Positions 24,170-33,615 of a stretch of 42,381 bases of DNA are shown in pieces. The position numbers were made by a program, and so were the translations under genes. The DNA comes from Gammaproteobacteria bacterium (GTDB taxonomy: Bacteria > Pseudomonadota > Gammaproteobacteria > Thiotrichales > Thiotrichaceae). The stretch is taken from the NCBI GenBank assembly GCA_018822845.1, contig JAHJJD010000055.1:1-42381 (forward strand), in the 5' to 3' direction. Under the pieces are notes generated by a model. The model was not told where the DNA came from. It saw nothing but the letters and a program-made list of their open reading frames with translations, and did not search any database. Every line of letters starts with the position of its first letter. Within the stretch, counting starts at the first letter, position 1.

Positions 24170-24512
24170 CAAACACATGCACGGTGTTGACGGTGACACA
24201 ATGAGTCTCTGCCGTATTGAAAAACCGGTATTCCAGCGTCATGGAAGACCGCCCGGTTGCCTTGACTGCCAGTTCCACCCTGACCTCATCCCCATGCTGC
24301 AGGGGATGGTGGTAGTCCGCTTCCGCATGTACCAGCGGAATACGCTCCCCCACTTCAACTATCCCGCCAAGTTCCAGCCCCTTTTCCTGCATAAACATTT
24401 CATAGGCATCGTGGGCATGGGTGAACACATGGGCAAAAAACAGGATGCCCGCCCGGTCAACCTGATGGAACGGGACGCGGAAACAATAAATGAAAGGTTT
24501 AGCCTGCATCAT
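24126..24512 (-). CDS. menI: Hotdog thioesterase, probable 1,4-dihydroxy-2-naphthoyl-CoA hydrolase
   Basis: The product (128 residues) has the 4-hydroxybenzoyl-CoA thioesterase-type signature VDRAGILFFAHVFTHAHDAYE, with the catalytic Asp, and the usual beta-strand ending. Members next to men genes hydrolyse DHNA-CoA, the step between MenB and MenA. It is the last gene of the long minus-strand run and overlaps menC by 14 bases. Two ATGs are possible (24512 and 24509). The family is sure; the substrate is inferred from context. Confidence 0.78.
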   Translation of the reverse strand: MMQAKPFIYCFRVPFHQVDRAGILFFAHVFTHAHDAYEMFMQEKGLELGGIVEVGERIPLVHAEADYHHPLQHGDEVRVELAVKATGRSSMTLEYRFFNTAETHCVTVNTVHVFVRKTASDNPACGWQ

Positions 24513-25485
24513 GGTTTAACTGTAGCATCCCGCCTACAATCCGGGGAGCTTCGGTCACATCCTTGGCCAGCCAGACGGAGGTCGCCAACCCGTGCGTCAA
24601 ACCGTTCCCCAACACTGCTGCCAGATGCGCGGTTGCCCGCACCCCCACAGCACTTTCCACCACTGTCGTCACCACGCATTCTTTGCCTGCTGCCATCGCC
24701 CGCTGTGCCAGCCGCAAAGTAGGGACAAACCCGCCCAGCACTGCCGGTTTCAGTACCAGCCGCTGTGCCGGATGGGCGGCAATGCCATGCCGCCAGTGGG
24801 GCAGGGATTCATCCAGCGCCAACGGGAACGGGACTAGCGCCTGCAAAGCCAGCCATTCGTCTGCCCCGGCCTGTTGCAAGGGTTCCTCCACGGATTCGAT
24901 GGGCAGGTCAGCCACTTCCCGCAGGAACTGGCGAGCCAGCGGGAAAGGCCATGCCCGGTTGGCATCCAGCCGCAGGCGTACACCAGCAGGCAGGGAATCC
25001 ACCAACAGGTGCAGCTTGCCCAGTTCCTGCCGCACACTACGCAAACCGACCTTGAGCTTGAGGATGCTGAATCCTTCTGCAACCGCTTGGGCTACCTGCT
25101 GTGCATCGGTTTGCATCAGGTTGCCCAGCATGGCGTTGACCGGAATAGCATTCAGGGCGGGCGGATGGCGGGGACACAGTGCCAGCAGTGCCGTTTCAAA
25201 AGCGTAACGGGCCGCAGGCGTGACATGCCCCAGAGCTTCCAACGCCGTCACTATCGGCAAGCCCCGCGTGTGCCGTTGTAAGTGTTGCAGGCTTACCCAC
25301 GCCTGTGTGGCTGTTTCTGTCCCCGCCTCTGGCATGGGTGGGCAATCGCCGTAAGCTACATTGCCATCCGCTGTTTTCAGGCACACCAACCAGCCCCGGC
25401 GGCAAGCCATGCTGCCTTGGCTGCTGCGCCACGGCATCCGTAATGGCAGGGCGTAAGGGCGTAGCATGATGCGTTTCAGCGTCAT
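24499..25485 (-). CDS. menC: MenC, o-succinylbenzoate synthase
   Basis: The product (328 residues) is an enolase-superfamily enzyme with the catalytic pair in LKLKVG, metal ligands in RLDANRAW, VEEPL and ALDESL, and the second Lys in LVLKPAVLGG. It dehydrates SHCHC to o-succinylbenzoate. It overlaps menA by four bases at its start and the thioesterase gene at its end. Confidence 0.88.
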   Translation of the reverse strand: MTLKRIMLRPYALPLRMPWRSSQGSMACRRGWLVCLKTADGNVAYGDCPPMPEAGTETATQAWVSLQHLQRHTRGLPIVTALEALGHVTPAARYAFETALLALCPRHPPALNAIPVNAMLGNLMQTDAQQVAQAVAEGFSILKLKVGLRSVRQELGKLHLLVDSLPAGVRLRLDANRAWPFPLARQFLREVADLPIESVEEPLQQAGADEWLALQALVPFPLALDESLPHWRHGIAAHPAQRLVLKPAVLGGFVPTLRLAQRAMAAGKECVVTTVVESAVGVRATAHLAAVLGNGLTHGLATSVWLAKDVTEAPRIVGGMLQLNHDAG

Positions 25486-26351
25486 TGGCAGCAGACCTCC
25501 CCAATGGCGAGCAACAGCCCCAGCACCAACTGGAACTGCGCCGTCAGTGGCAATAAGGGATTAAATTCCCCCGGCTGTTGCACCCGGCAAAAAGCCCTGA
25601 GCAGAAACACAACCCACGGTAAAGCCAGCAAGGGTAAATATTTCCCCAGCCCGCTAGCCGCAACGATGAGGAACGGCAACAGCAGCAACCCGGCATATTC
25701 CGCACGGGAAAAGCCTTCGCCCAGCAGCACTGCCAGCGTGCGCCGCCCTGCCAGCCGGTCGGATTCCCGGTCGCGGGTATTATTGACCACCAGCACCGCC
25801 GCTGCGGGCAAACCCATAACACAGCCCGCCAGCAATGCCGAGGCATCCACCCGCAAGGTTTGCAAGTAATAACTGCCCGCCACTGCCACCACGCCAAAAA
25901 ATACCAGCACAAAAACTTCCCCGAACGGTGAATGGGAAATGGGGTATTTTCCACCTGAATAAGCAGCCCCAGCCGCCAGTGACAGCAAGCCCGCTACCAG
26001 TATCACCCAGCCGCCCACCGCCACCAGATAAACGCCAAGGCAAAAAGCCAGCAGAAAACAAAGTTTCACCCCCTGCATCACCTGTGCCGCTGTCAACAGC
26101 CCCGCAGCCGTCACCCGTAATGGCCCCAGCCGATTGGCTGTATCCACCCCATTGGCATGATCGGCGGCATCATTGTGCAGGTTAGTCCCTATCTGGATCA
26201 GCATCGCTGCCAGCAAAGCCGCCAGCGCAGGCAGGACATGCAACACATGAGTCTGGGCAAACGCCAACGCGCTCCCTACCACCACCGGGATCACCGCCAT
26301 CCCCAGAGTCTTGGGGCGCACTGCCAGCAACCACGCCTGTAACTGCGGCAT
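25482..26351 (-). CDS. menA: MenA, 1,4-dihydroxy-2-naphthoate prenyltransferase
   Basis: The product (289 residues) is a UbiA-superfamily membrane prenyltransferase with eight to nine helices. The first Asp-rich motif is NLHNDAADHANGVDT and the second is NNTRDRESDRLAGRRTLAV. VRPKTLGMAVIPVVVG at the N-terminus is typical of MenA. It attaches the isoprenoid tail to DHNA in the inner membrane. The ATG shares a base with the menB stop (TGATG). Confidence 0.92.
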   Translation of the reverse strand: MPQLQAWLLAVRPKTLGMAVIPVVVGSALAFAQTHVLHVLPALAALLAAMLIQIGTNLHNDAADHANGVDTANRLGPLRVTAAGLLTAAQVMQGVKLCFLLAFCLGVYLVAVGGWVILVAGLLSLAAGAAYSGGKYPISHSPFGEVFVLVFFGVVAVAGSYYLQTLRVDASALLAGCVMGLPAAAVLVVNNTRDRESDRLAGRRTLAVLLGEGFSRAEYAGLLLLPFLIVAASGLGKYLPLLALPWVVFLLRAFCRVQQPGEFNPLLPLTAQFQLVLGLLLAIGEVCCQ

Positions 26352-27175
26352 CAGGGACGGCGCGGGAAAGTTGAAAAATCCGGCGGACGCTTTTCCACAA
26401 AGGCATTACGCCCTTCCTGCGCCTCCGCCGACATATAAAACAGCGCAGTGGCATTGCCCGCCAGTTCCTGGATTCCAGATAGCCCATCAGTGTCGGCGTT
26501 GAAACCGGCTTTCAGCATCCGCAAGGCCGTCGGCGAATGCTGCAATATCTGCCTGCACCAGCGCACGGTTTCCGCCTCCAGTTCCGCCAGTGGCACGACT
26601 GTGTTCACCAGCCCCATCTGCAACGCTTCCTCCGCACCGTATTGGCGGCACAGGAACCAGATTTCCTTGGCCTTTTTCATGCCGACGGTACGCGCCAGCA
26701 AACCTGCCCCCAATCCGGCGTCGAAACTGCCGACCTTGGGGCCAGTTTGCCCGAAACGGGCATTATCCGCAGCAAGGCTCAGGTCGCAGACCAGATGCAG
26801 CACATGCCCGCCACCGATGGCGTAGCCTGCCACCATTGCCACCACCGGCTTGGGTAGGGTGCGTATCTGGCGCTGCAAATCCAGCACATTCAGGCTTTGC
26901 ACCCCCTGCCCATCGCAGTAGCCACCGTGTTCGCCGCGCACTTTCTGGTCGCCGCCGGAACAGAACGCCTCATTGCCCTGCCCGGTGAGGATGATGACGC
27001 CAATCTCCGGCGACACATGCGCATGGTGGAACGCCCGCATCAGTTCCTGCACGGTTTCCGGGCGGAAGGCATTGCGCACCTGCGGGCGGTTGATGGTGAT
27101 TTTGGCGATGCCATCGCCACTGTGATGGTAGAGGATGTCCTCGAATGCCTGACCTGTAACGGGTGTCCAGTCCAT
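26351..27175 (-). CDS. menB: MenB, 1,4-dihydroxy-2-naphthoyl-CoA synthase
   Basis: The product (274 residues) is a crotonase-fold enzyme with the MenB signatures [36 protein letters not shown] and [13 protein letters not shown]. It closes the second ring of the naphthoquinone. The start at 27175 is preferred to the ATG two codons earlier, because AAAGGA, which overlaps the menD stop, is then seven bases away. It is the third gene of the menF-D-B-A-C run. Confidence 0.95.
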   Translation of the reverse strand: MDWTPVTGQAFEDILYHHSGDGIAKITINRPQVRNAFRPETVQELMRAFHHAHVSPEIGVIILTGQGNEAFCSGGDQKVRGEHGGYCDGQGVQSLNVLDLQRQIRTLPKPVVAMVAGYAIGGGHVLHLVCDLSLAADNARFGQTGPKVGSFDAGLGAGLLARTVGMKKAKEIWFLCRQYGAEEALQMGLVNTVVPLAELEAETVRWCRQILQHSPTALRMLKAGFNADTDGLSGIQELAGNATALFYMSAEAQEGRNAFVEKRPPDFSTFPRRP

Positions 27176-27186
27176 AACCATTTCCT

Positions 27187-28875
27187 TTAAAGCATGACTT
27201 CAATCACACACGTCCGCTCTTGCTCCAGCGCATGGTCGAATGCCGCCGCAAAACCGTCCGCGCCATGGATGCGCTCAAACCCCAGCCCGTACAGTTGCGC
27301 CACCAGCGAAAAATCCAGCCCGGTCGGGGTCAGCCAATAACGTTCAAATTGCGCATGCTCCAGCCTGGCCTGCGAAAGCTGGCGGAATATCCCGCCACCC
27401 GCATTGTTCAGCAACACAATGACCGCATTGGCCTGTTTTGCCAGCAGCAAGCCATTCATGTCGTGGAAAAAGGTCAAATCACCGAGCAAGGCCACGGTTT
27501 TGCCGGGATGTACCGCCGCCATTCCCAGCAGGGTCGAGATATTGCCGTCAATCCCGCTCGCCCCACGGTTGGCAGCAATCTTCAAGCCCTTCATCCCATT
27601 GCCGGAATAATGGTCGAGGTGACGGATGGGCATGGAGTTACCGGAAAACAGCAGTGAACCCTCCGGCAAAATGCTGAGCATCTGGCGGATAATGAGCGCT
27701 TCGGCTCGCGGGTCAGCATCCAGTACTGCCCCGTTTTCCCGTTCCGCCTGCATGAAATTTTCCAGCCACGACCGTGCGGCAGGTTGCGGATTGAGTGTGG
27801 CAAGCTGTTGGCAAAAAGCCTCCGGGGAAGCCCTGACCATCAGTGCCTGTTGGAAAAGCGGGTCAGACCAGCCCCCCTGCATATCCACCACAATATGCAA
27901 AGGAGACTGGCTGCCCGACAAGTATTGCTGCAAGGCACGGGATACGGGCATCGTGCCAAAACGCAGCACCCATTGCGGGGTGTGGCTACCTGTAAAGGTG
28001 ACATCCCGCAGGAAAGCATCGTAACGGGACAGCAGGTGTCCACTGACATGCTCCCCGAAACGCAGGTTGGACAGGGGGTCAGCAAACACCGGGGCAGCCA
28101 GTGTTTGCGCCAAGGCCATCAGGGCGGATGGGAAAGCGTCGGCGTAATCGCCTTCGCCGCACACGATCAGTCCCGGTTTGCCGCTGATGGCATCACATAT
28201 CTGGGCTAGTTGGGCGGGTGGGGGGAAAGAAACCCCTCCTAACCTCCCCTTGTCAGGGGAGGGACAAGAATGTGCCGCACCTCTTCGCTCCTCCCCTGAT
28301 AAGGGGAGGCTGGGAGGGGTTTCTTCAGGCAGCAACGGTTCGCGCAACGGCACATTCACTTGCACCGGCCCCGGCTTCAGCCACAGGCTTTCCTGCGCCA
28401 CTTGCACTGCCAGTTGGTGCACACGCCGCAATGCATTGTCCGCACCGTCAGCCTCGGAAAGTTGGTGGAATGCCCGCACCTGCGACCCGAACAGCTTGAT
28501 CTGGTCAATGGTCTGGTTTGCGCCGCATTGCTGCAATTCCCACGGGCGGTCAGCCGTCAGCAGGATCAGCGGAATGCCGGTCTGGCTGGCTTCGACCACG
28601 GCAGGAAACCAGTTGGCGGCAGCCGTGCCGGAGGTACATTGCAAAGCGACAGGTTTCCCACTGGCTTTTGCCATGCCAAGGGCGAAGAAGGCGGCACTGC
28701 GTTCATCAATCTGTACCCAGCAACGCAAGTCGGGGTTGAGGTCGGCTGCCAGTGTCAGCGGGGTATTGCGCGAACCGGGCGAAATGACGATTTCTTCCAC
28801 CCCTGCCTCCACTAGCCCTGCCAGCAAGGCGGCGCACCAGCGCAGGTTGACGGTTCCGGTATCAATTGCCTGCAT
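27187..28875 (-). CDS. menD: MenD, SEPHCHC synthase, with an inserted repeat-encoded loop
   Basis: The product (562 residues) is a thiamine diphosphate enzyme that joins 2-oxoglutarate and isochorismate. It shows [14 protein letters not shown], the catalytic Glu region [33 protein letters not shown], and the ThDP/Mg motif [13 protein letters not shown]. Residues about 183-216 ([15 protein letters not shown] and [10 protein letters not shown]) are encoded by a CCCCTC/GAGGGG inverted repeat inserted in frame between the PP and middle domains, where a loop could tolerate it. The start overlaps the end of menF by 14 bases. Confidence 0.93.
   Translation of the reverse strand: MQAIDTGTVNLRWCAALLAGLVEAGVEEIVISPGSRNTPLTLAADLNPDLRCWVQIDERSAAFFALGMAKASGKPVALQCTSGTAAANWFPAVVEASQTGIPLILLTADRPWELQQCGANQTIDQIKLFGSQVRAFHQLSEADGADNALRRVHQLAVQVAQESLWLKPGPVQVNVPLREPLLPEETPPSLPLSGEERRGAAHSCPSPDKGRLGGVSFPPPAQLAQICDAISGKPGLIVCGEGDYADAFPSALMALAQTLAAPVFADPLSNLRFGEHVSGHLLSRYDAFLRDVTFTGSHTPQWVLRFGTMPVSRALQQYLSGSQSPLHIVVDMQGGWSDPLFQQALMVRASPEAFCQQLATLNPQPAARSWLENFMQAERENGAVLDADPRAEALIIRQMLSILPEGSLLFSGNSMPIRHLDHYSGNGMKGLKIAANRGASGIDGNISTLLGMAAVHPGKTVALLGDLTFFHDMNGLLLAKQANAVIVLLNNAGGGIFRQLSQARLEHAQFERYWLTPTGLDFSLVAQLYGLGFERIHGADGFAAAFDHALEQERTCVIEVML
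28228..28325. repeat. GC-rich inverted repeat, family 2 (inside menD)
   Basis: Imperfectly inverted arms (GAAACCCCTCCTAACCTCCC at the left and GGGAGGCTGGGAGGGGTTTC-type sequence at the right, allowing for mismatches) each carry an inner hairpin (CTCCCCT...AGGGGAG). The reading frame of menD continues through it. Confidence 0.85.
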
Positions 28876-30319
28876 CCAGCAGCCTCCGCAGTGTATCCAG
28901 TTTCAGTTCGGTTTCATCCCATTCCTGCTGGGGGTCGGAATCCGCCACGATACCCGCCCCGGCAAACAGGTGGGCTTCCCCGTCGTGCAGCAGGGCGCAA
29001 CGCAATAGCACCGAGAGTTCGCCCTCCCCGTCATGGCGTAACCAGCCGACCCCGCCGCTGTACCAGCCACGCCGATGGTTGCCATGTGTGCGCAGCCATT
29101 GCCGCGCCGGGGTGGCGGGGAAACCGTTGATGGCGGGGGTGGGGTGCAGGCATTCCAGCAAGTCCAGTACGTGGATGTTGGGCAGTGCCTTGCCGCTGAC
29201 TTGCGTCCACAAATGTTGCAAATGTGGCAGGGAAAGGGTCAGCATCTGCTGGCCGACGCTGACTTCGCTACACACCTTGGTGAGTGCCTGACGGATAGCT
29301 GCGACCACGGGCGGGTGTTCCGCTTCGCGCATCCGGGCGGGGAAATTCGCCCTACCGTGCTTGCGGGCAATGGTTCCAGCCAGCGCATCGCAGCTCACCC
29401 TGCCATCACGCAGCGATACCAGCCGTTCGGGAGTAGCTGCCAGTAACCAGCCGCTGCCAAAGGAAACTGCCAGCAGGGTACAGGAACGGTAATGCTGCTG
29501 CATCCGGCGCATCAGCAGGGCGGCGTCAACACCGGGGGTAAGCGGCTGGCAGGTGCTGCGGGCGACTACCAGCTTGCGCAGTTCACCGTGGTGGAGGGTG
29601 GCTTTGGCCTGGTTGACCAGGGTTGACCACGGGGGGAACCCCTCACCCCCCAACCCCCTCTCCCTCAAGGGGAGAGGGGGCGCAAGAGGTTCTTCATCTT
29701 TAGCCCCTCTCCCCTTGAGGGACGACGCTGAAAGCGGCTGGGTGCGGGGTTGGGGTGAGGGGTAAGAACCGCTAGGTTCCGCTACCAACCCCACCGCCAA
29801 TTCCTGCCACCGTACCCACACCTCCTGCCATGCCTTGCCGCCAAGCCGCGCCGTCAATGTCAGTGTTGTGCGCTGCTCCCGCTGCTCCAGCACCAGTTCC
29901 GGCACGGTCAGCAGGGCATTGGGAAAACCCTGCCATTCACTTGCCTCATCCCCATCCGTGGCATCAAACGCATAGCCCGTCATGGCAGCAATGGGCATGG
30001 CTTCCCCGACCTTGTGCCAGTTGCCATCCAGTTGGGCAAGCTGCTGTTTCAGCTCGGCAAAGCGGTTTTCCCCTGTCGCCACACAGCGGGCAGCTTCACC
30101 CAAGCCTACCACCCGATGCTGTTGCTCAGGCCGATGCCAATAAAAACAGGGTTGGGGGAAATCGGTACGCAAGACAGGCAGTGGACACAATCCCTGCGGC
30201 ACCACCAGCGTAACACTGAACAGCCCCTCCCGTAGGGGCGTATTGCATACGCCCTCTTCAACACCTTCGTCAACCAACCGCCGCCGCAACCACGCCAGCA
30301 ACGGCATTTCCGGCAGCAT
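28862..30319 (-). CDS. menF: MenF, isochorismate synthase, with two inserted repeats
   Basis: The product (485 residues) is a chorismate-utilising enzyme with a good C-terminal catalytic domain: LRKLVVARS, LLAATPERLVSL, DALAGTIARK, LHPTPAINGFP and GAGIVADSDPQQEWDETELK. It turns chorismate into isochorismate, the first step to menaquinone. Two repeats enter its poorly conserved N-terminal half in frame: a 25-base half palindrome (residues about 22-30) and a 130-base GC-rich repeat (about 184-228). The ATG at 30319 lies two bases after the nosY stop, so it may be translated from the nos transcript. Another ATG at 30307 is possible. Confidence 0.9.
   Translation of the reverse strand: MLPEMPLLAWLRRRLVDEGVEEGVCNTPLREGLFSVTLVVPQGLCPLPVLRTDFPQPCFYWHRPEQQHRVVGLGEAARCVATGENRFAELKQQLAQLDGNWHKVGEAMPIAAMTGYAFDATDGDEASEWQGFPNALLTVPELVLEQREQRTTLTLTARLGGKAWQEVWVRWQELAVGLVAEPSGSYPSPQPRTQPLSASSLKGRGAKDEEPLAPPLPLRERGLGGEGFPPWSTLVNQAKATLHHGELRKLVVARSTCQPLTPGVDAALLMRRMQQHYRSCTLLAVSFGSGWLLAATPERLVSLRDGRVSCDALAGTIARKHGRANFPARMREAEHPPVVAAIRQALTKVCSEVSVGQQMLTLSLPHLQHLWTQVSGKALPNIHVLDLLECLHPTPAINGFPATPARQWLRTHGNHRRGWYSGGVGWLRHDGEGELSVLLRCALLHDGEAHLFAGAGIVADSDPQQEWDETELKLDTLRRLLDAGN
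29637..29768. repeat. GC-rich inverted repeat, family 2 (inside menF)
   Basis: AACCCCTCACC at the left and GGTGAGGGGT at the right bound the element, with inner copies of CTCTCCC(CT)CAAGGGGAGAG. It encodes PSPQPRTQPLSASSLKGRGA and LAPPLPLRERGLGGEG, peptides of the type also seen at the start of NosD. Confidence 0.88.
30232..30256. repeat. Palindromic repeat, family 1 (single arm, inside menF)
   Basis: One 25-base arm identical to the right arm of the nirDL copy (GTAGGGGCGTATTGCATACG and CCCTC). It is read in a different frame here (EEGVCNTPLR). Confidence 0.92.
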
Positions 30320-30321
30320 CT

Positions 30322-31230
30322 TCAAGGCAAATCCCCACGCTGGAACAGGAAATACCCCAGACCCGCACACCCCATCCCCAACACAACCGGGTATAACAGT
30401 GCCCACAGCAAATAAGCGGTATTACCAAAAATATCCAGGATCAGGTAAGCCGAAGGCCCCAGCATCACCAGTTGCGGGTCAAACAACATCATTGACGCAG
30501 TACGGAACACTTGCAGCGGGTTCGCCAGCGCAAGCGCAATCACGTTATCAGGTTCCATCCCACCATTGACCAATGCCCCCAGCAGGATCAAATCCAGGAA
30601 CAGCAACAACACCAGCCACAGGATAAAAGCCACACCCTGCGCCACATCCGCCGCCCGCACCAGGGTAGAAATCAACATGCCGATGCCCAGAAAACACCAC
30701 GCCAGCGACAGCAAAAACCCGGTATAGAACAACACTTGCGTCCACGGAATATCAGCCCCCTTGAGTGCTGCCCAGACAACCGCCACCAGCATCGCCAACA
30801 CCACCGGCAGGAACACCACCAAAAAACGCCCCGCCATCTTGCCCCAATACCACGCAGACAAGGACACGGGCAGCGACAGCAGGTATTCAAAAATCCCCGC
30901 TTCCCGGTCGCCCGCCACCGAACGCACCGTGGTCAGCAACACAAAAATCGGCAAAATCGCCATCGTGATTTGCAGGTAAGTCACCAACAGACGTGACAAC
31001 CCGGTGAAACCCATCACCCGCGATTCCGTCAGCCCCGTCATGAACAGCGCCACCACAATGCCACCAAAGATCAGGCTGTAAACAATGAACCAGCGCGAAC
31101 GCAGCGATTCATTAATGTCCGCCATCGCCGTCAACCGCAGATGATGCAACTGCCCACTGTCCGGCCATTTAGGGAAACGCAGGTTCAGCGCAGTCAGCGA
31201 GGGACGCGCAGGAAGGTTTAAGGCTTTCAT
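30322..31230 (-). CDS. nosY: NosY, ABC transporter permease for N2O reductase maturation
   Basis: The product (302 residues) is an ABC-2-type permease with six membrane helices and the NosY-like segment SVAGDREAGIFEYLLSLPVS. With the ATPase NosF it acts with periplasmic NosD in assembling the CuZ sulfur-copper centre of NosZ. Its start overlaps the nosL stop by four bases, and menF begins two bases after its stop. Confidence 0.9.
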   Translation of the reverse strand: MKALNLPARPSLTALNLRFPKWPDSGQLHHLRLTAMADINESLRSRWFIVYSLIFGGIVVALFMTGLTESRVMGFTGLSRLLVTYLQITMAILPIFVLLTTVRSVAGDREAGIFEYLLSLPVSLSAWYWGKMAGRFLVVFLPVVLAMLVAVVWAALKGADIPWTQVLFYTGFLLSLAWCFLGIGMLISTLVRAADVAQGVAFILWLVLLLFLDLILLGALVNGGMEPDNVIALALANPLQVFRTASMMLFDPQLVMLGPSAYLILDIFGNTAYLLWALLYPVVLGMGCAGLGYFLFQRGDLP

Positions 31231-31778
31231 CGGGCGGGTTCCTCAGCGGGTGGAGGGTGCGCAGCCCCTCCGTGGATATTGTATTTTTCTTCAACTTTAT
31301 AGACGTGTGCCTTGGCTTGGGTGAAATCCAGCGTACCCGGCTGTTGCTCAACTTGCGCACCCAGCCCGTAGGCCATCGGGGTAATCTTGTTCGGGGCATA
31401 CCACGCTTTGCGGGCATCAATCCACTCACCGCTGTTGAAATCTGTCACCCAGATTTCCACCGCCGGGTTATCCTTCCACGGCTGCTCATCCAGCCAGATG
31501 ACGGCGCAACCAATGTCGTCAAATTTATAAACCTTGGTCTTTTCCCCCGGCACACCGCCGCGTATTTGCGCCGAATAATGCCGGTCACTGACCGCCATGG
31601 CACAACGCACACAGGTATCGCTATCCCAACGGACTTTCTCTGGCCCCGTGTCGGGTTTGCCGGAACAGGCGGTGAGGAATAGCAGCAACACCAATAGAAG
31701 AATGGGCGTATGCAATACGCCCCTACCGTTGTCATCTTCGTAGGGGCGTATTGCATACGCCCTCTTTTCTTTATTCAT
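31227..31778 (-). CDS. nosL: NosL, outer-membrane copper chaperone lipoprotein with repeat-derived N-terminus
   Basis: The product (183 residues) is a lipoprotein with lipobox LTAC-SG and the copper-binding CVRCAMAV motif of NosL, which delivers Cu(I) to NosZ. Residues about 5-25 (RAYAIRPYEDDNGRGVLHTP) are encoded by a family 1 palindrome lying between the start codon and the hydrophobic core of the signal peptide. The start at 31778 has GGAGGAGAT just upstream and overlaps the nosF stop, so the repeat really lies within the translated gene. The long, charged n-region is unusual but should still be exported. Confidence 0.88.
   Translation of the reverse strand: MNKEKRAYAIRPYEDDNGRGVLHTPILLLVLLLFLTACSGKPDTGPEKVRWDSDTCVRCAMAVSDRHYSAQIRGGVPGEKTKVYKFDDIGCAVIWLDEQPWKDNPAVEIWVTDFNSGEWIDARKAWYAPNKITPMAYGLGAQVEQQPGTLDFTQAKAHVYKVEEKYNIHGGAAHPPPAEEPAR
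31704..31764. repeat. Palindromic repeat, family 1 (full copy, inside nosL)
   Basis: Arms at 31704-31726 and 31740-31764 are inverted copies of the nirDL element, with a different 13-base spacer. It encodes the n-region of the NosL signal peptide and is in frame. Confidence 0.95.
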
Positions 31779-32644
31779 ATCTCCTCCTCCATGCTGATCC
31801 CTTTCAATAGCCCCGCATAACGTGACAGCACCCCCAAAAACCGCAGCCGGTCTGGCCCTGCCACCTTGCCTGTCCACACACTGCCCTTTGGCGATGCCTG
31901 GAAACCCCATTCGCGCACAGTTTCGGCAAAAGCACTGTCTGCCCGGCTTAAGGTAATGCGGCAATCCAGCAAGCTGTCCATCGCCACTTGGTCGGCAACG
32001 TGGTCATCCAGCACAATGCGCCCCTGATCCAGTTCCACCACCCGGTTCACCAGCGCGGCAACCTCATCCAGACGGTGGCTGGAAATGATCATCGCCACCT
32101 CGCGCTGCTTTTGCGCCAACAACTGGAAAAAGATATGGCGTGCGGCGGGGTCAAGGTTGGCGGCGGGTTCGTCCAGTACCAGCAAATCAGCGTCACGCCC
32201 CAGTGCAATGCTGATCAGCAATTTCTGTTTTTGCCCACCGGACAATTTGACGAAAGGTTGGCGGCGGATCGCGTGGGCATCCAGCCCCAGTTGGGTGGCA
32301 ACCGCAAACATGCGTTCGGCATCGCTGTCACACACCCCGGCGGCAAACTGGATCAACTGCCCGACTGGCATTTTCAGCGGTGGCGGCAATTGCGGCACGA
32401 AACCGATCTGTTTCAGCACTTCCTGACGGTGATTGCGCGGTGCTTTGCCGTTGACGCTGACCGTGCCGCCATGCAGGTATTCGCCCAGCAAGCAGCGGAA
32501 CAAGGTAGTCTTGCCAGCGCCATTGGAGCCGACAAAGGCCACCCGGTCGCCCTGCTGGATGCCAAGGCTGATGTCGTCCAGCACTTTATTGCCCCGGAAG
32601 GTTTTCGACACCTTGTCAAACTGGATGGAAATTGGGTTCATCAT
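31775..32644 (-). CDS. nosF: NosF, ABC transporter ATPase for N2O reductase maturation
   Basis: The product (289 residues) has Walker A GSNGAGKTT, the signature LSGGQKQKL, Walker B DLLVLDEPAANLDP and the switch His in ISSHRLDE. It is the ATPase partner of NosY. The start is ATGATG overlapping the nosH stop; either Met may be used. The gene order nosF-nosL-nosY differs from the more usual F-Y-L. Confidence 0.92.
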   Translation of the reverse strand: MMNPISIQFDKVSKTFRGNKVLDDISLGIQQGDRVAFVGSNGAGKTTLFRCLLGEYLHGGTVSVNGKAPRNHRQEVLKQIGFVPQLPPPLKMPVGQLIQFAAGVCDSDAERMFAVATQLGLDAHAIRRQPFVKLSGGQKQKLLISIALGRDADLLVLDEPAANLDPAARHIFFQLLAQKQREVAMIISSHRLDEVAALVNRVVELDQGRIVLDDHVADQVAMDSLLDCRITLSRADSAFAETVREWGFQASPKGSVWTGKVAGPDRLRFLGVLSRYAGLLKGISMEEEI

Positions 32645-33615
32645 AAGTGTTTCCCGATACCCTTGAATTTGAAGGTCAGTGAGTGGGTGGGGCAAGCGTC
32701 CACGCAACGCCCGCAGCGGGTGCAATCCGCGCCGATTTCAACCTGCACATCTTTCGCCCGCCCCTTGATTACCGTATCCAGCACATGCGGGACGAGGCAA
32801 ACCTTGCGGCACTCACCTTCGTGAAAGCACTTGTCCAGCTTGTAGGTGACCACCAGCGGTGAGGTAGCGCCGACCAGCCCGTAAGTCAGCCCAATCGGGC
32901 AGGCGTAACGGCACCATGCACGGCGCGAATAGAAAATCTCAAACAGCAGTAGCGTGACCACCCATGCCAGCGCCACGCCGGGGCCATAAATCAGCGCCCG
33001 GCTCAAAATGCCCACAGGTGAAATGGTTTCAAACACGGTATAGCCCGTAACCAGCGCCAGCAGCGCAAACACCAGCCAGAAAGCTGTGCGGGTACGGCGG
33101 TCGAAGGGGTGGTCTTTGACCAGCTTTTTATCCGCCAGCTTCAGATGCAGGATTTCCGCCCATTCCGCCAGCAGGTGGTAAGGGCAAACCCACGAACAGA
33201 AAGTACGCCCCCCCAGCAACCACCACATCAGTGCCACGGTGACAATGCCGATCAGCAGGTTGATGACCACCTCCTTGAACGCCAGCATCACTTGCAGGGC
33301 AGAATTCAAGTCCGCCATGTGGAAACCGACGAAGCGCGAAGCGGTCAATGCGCCTTCCAGCATCTGGATGTCCAGCCAGTAGGACAGCACGAACAGCAGG
33401 TTGACTACGATCAGCACTGCCCAGCGCCGCCGCCGCCATTTCTGGGGCGCATCATGTATGGCTTTGTGTTCCAGTTCGGCACGGAGTTGGGTGATGCGGC
33501 TTTTGTCCTCACGTTGCAGCTTGTGGATCACTTGCGCGGGCGGGGAAATGTCCGCCGGGGCAGGCTTTAGCGGGTTACGCCCTAGCAGTTCCAGTAATGA
33601 GTCTTTCAGTTTCAT
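32641..33615 (-). CDS. nosH: NosH, NapH-type membrane iron-sulfur protein
   Basis: The product (324 residues) has four or five membrane helices, the NapH signatures FCSWVCPY and CRYACPIG, and a C-terminal ferredoxin part (CFHEGECRKVC and CTRCGRCVDACP). In clade II nos systems NosH and NosG are thought to take electrons from menaquinol for NosZ. It overlaps nosG by four bases (ATGA). A cytoplasmic N-terminal segment of about 80 residues precedes the first helix. Confidence 0.88.
   Translation of the reverse strand: MKLKDSLLELLGRNPLKPAPADISPPAQVIHKLQREDKSRITQLRAELEHKAIHDAPQKWRRRRWAVLIVVNLLFVLSYWLDIQMLEGALTASRFVGFHMADLNSALQVMLAFKEVVINLLIGIVTVALMWWLLGGRTFCSWVCPYHLLAEWAEILHLKLADKKLVKDHPFDRRTRTAFWLVFALLALVTGYTVFETISPVGILSRALIYGPGVALAWVVTLLLFEIFYSRRAWCRYACPIGLTYGLVGATSPLVVTYKLDKCFHEGECRKVCLVPHVLDTVIKGRAKDVQVEIGADCTRCGRCVDACPTHSLTFKFKGIGKHL

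Noticed and set aside
12285-31764. Repeated palindromes as a CRISPR array
   Set aside because: Copies are thousands of bases apart within genes, with no regular spacers and no cas genes.
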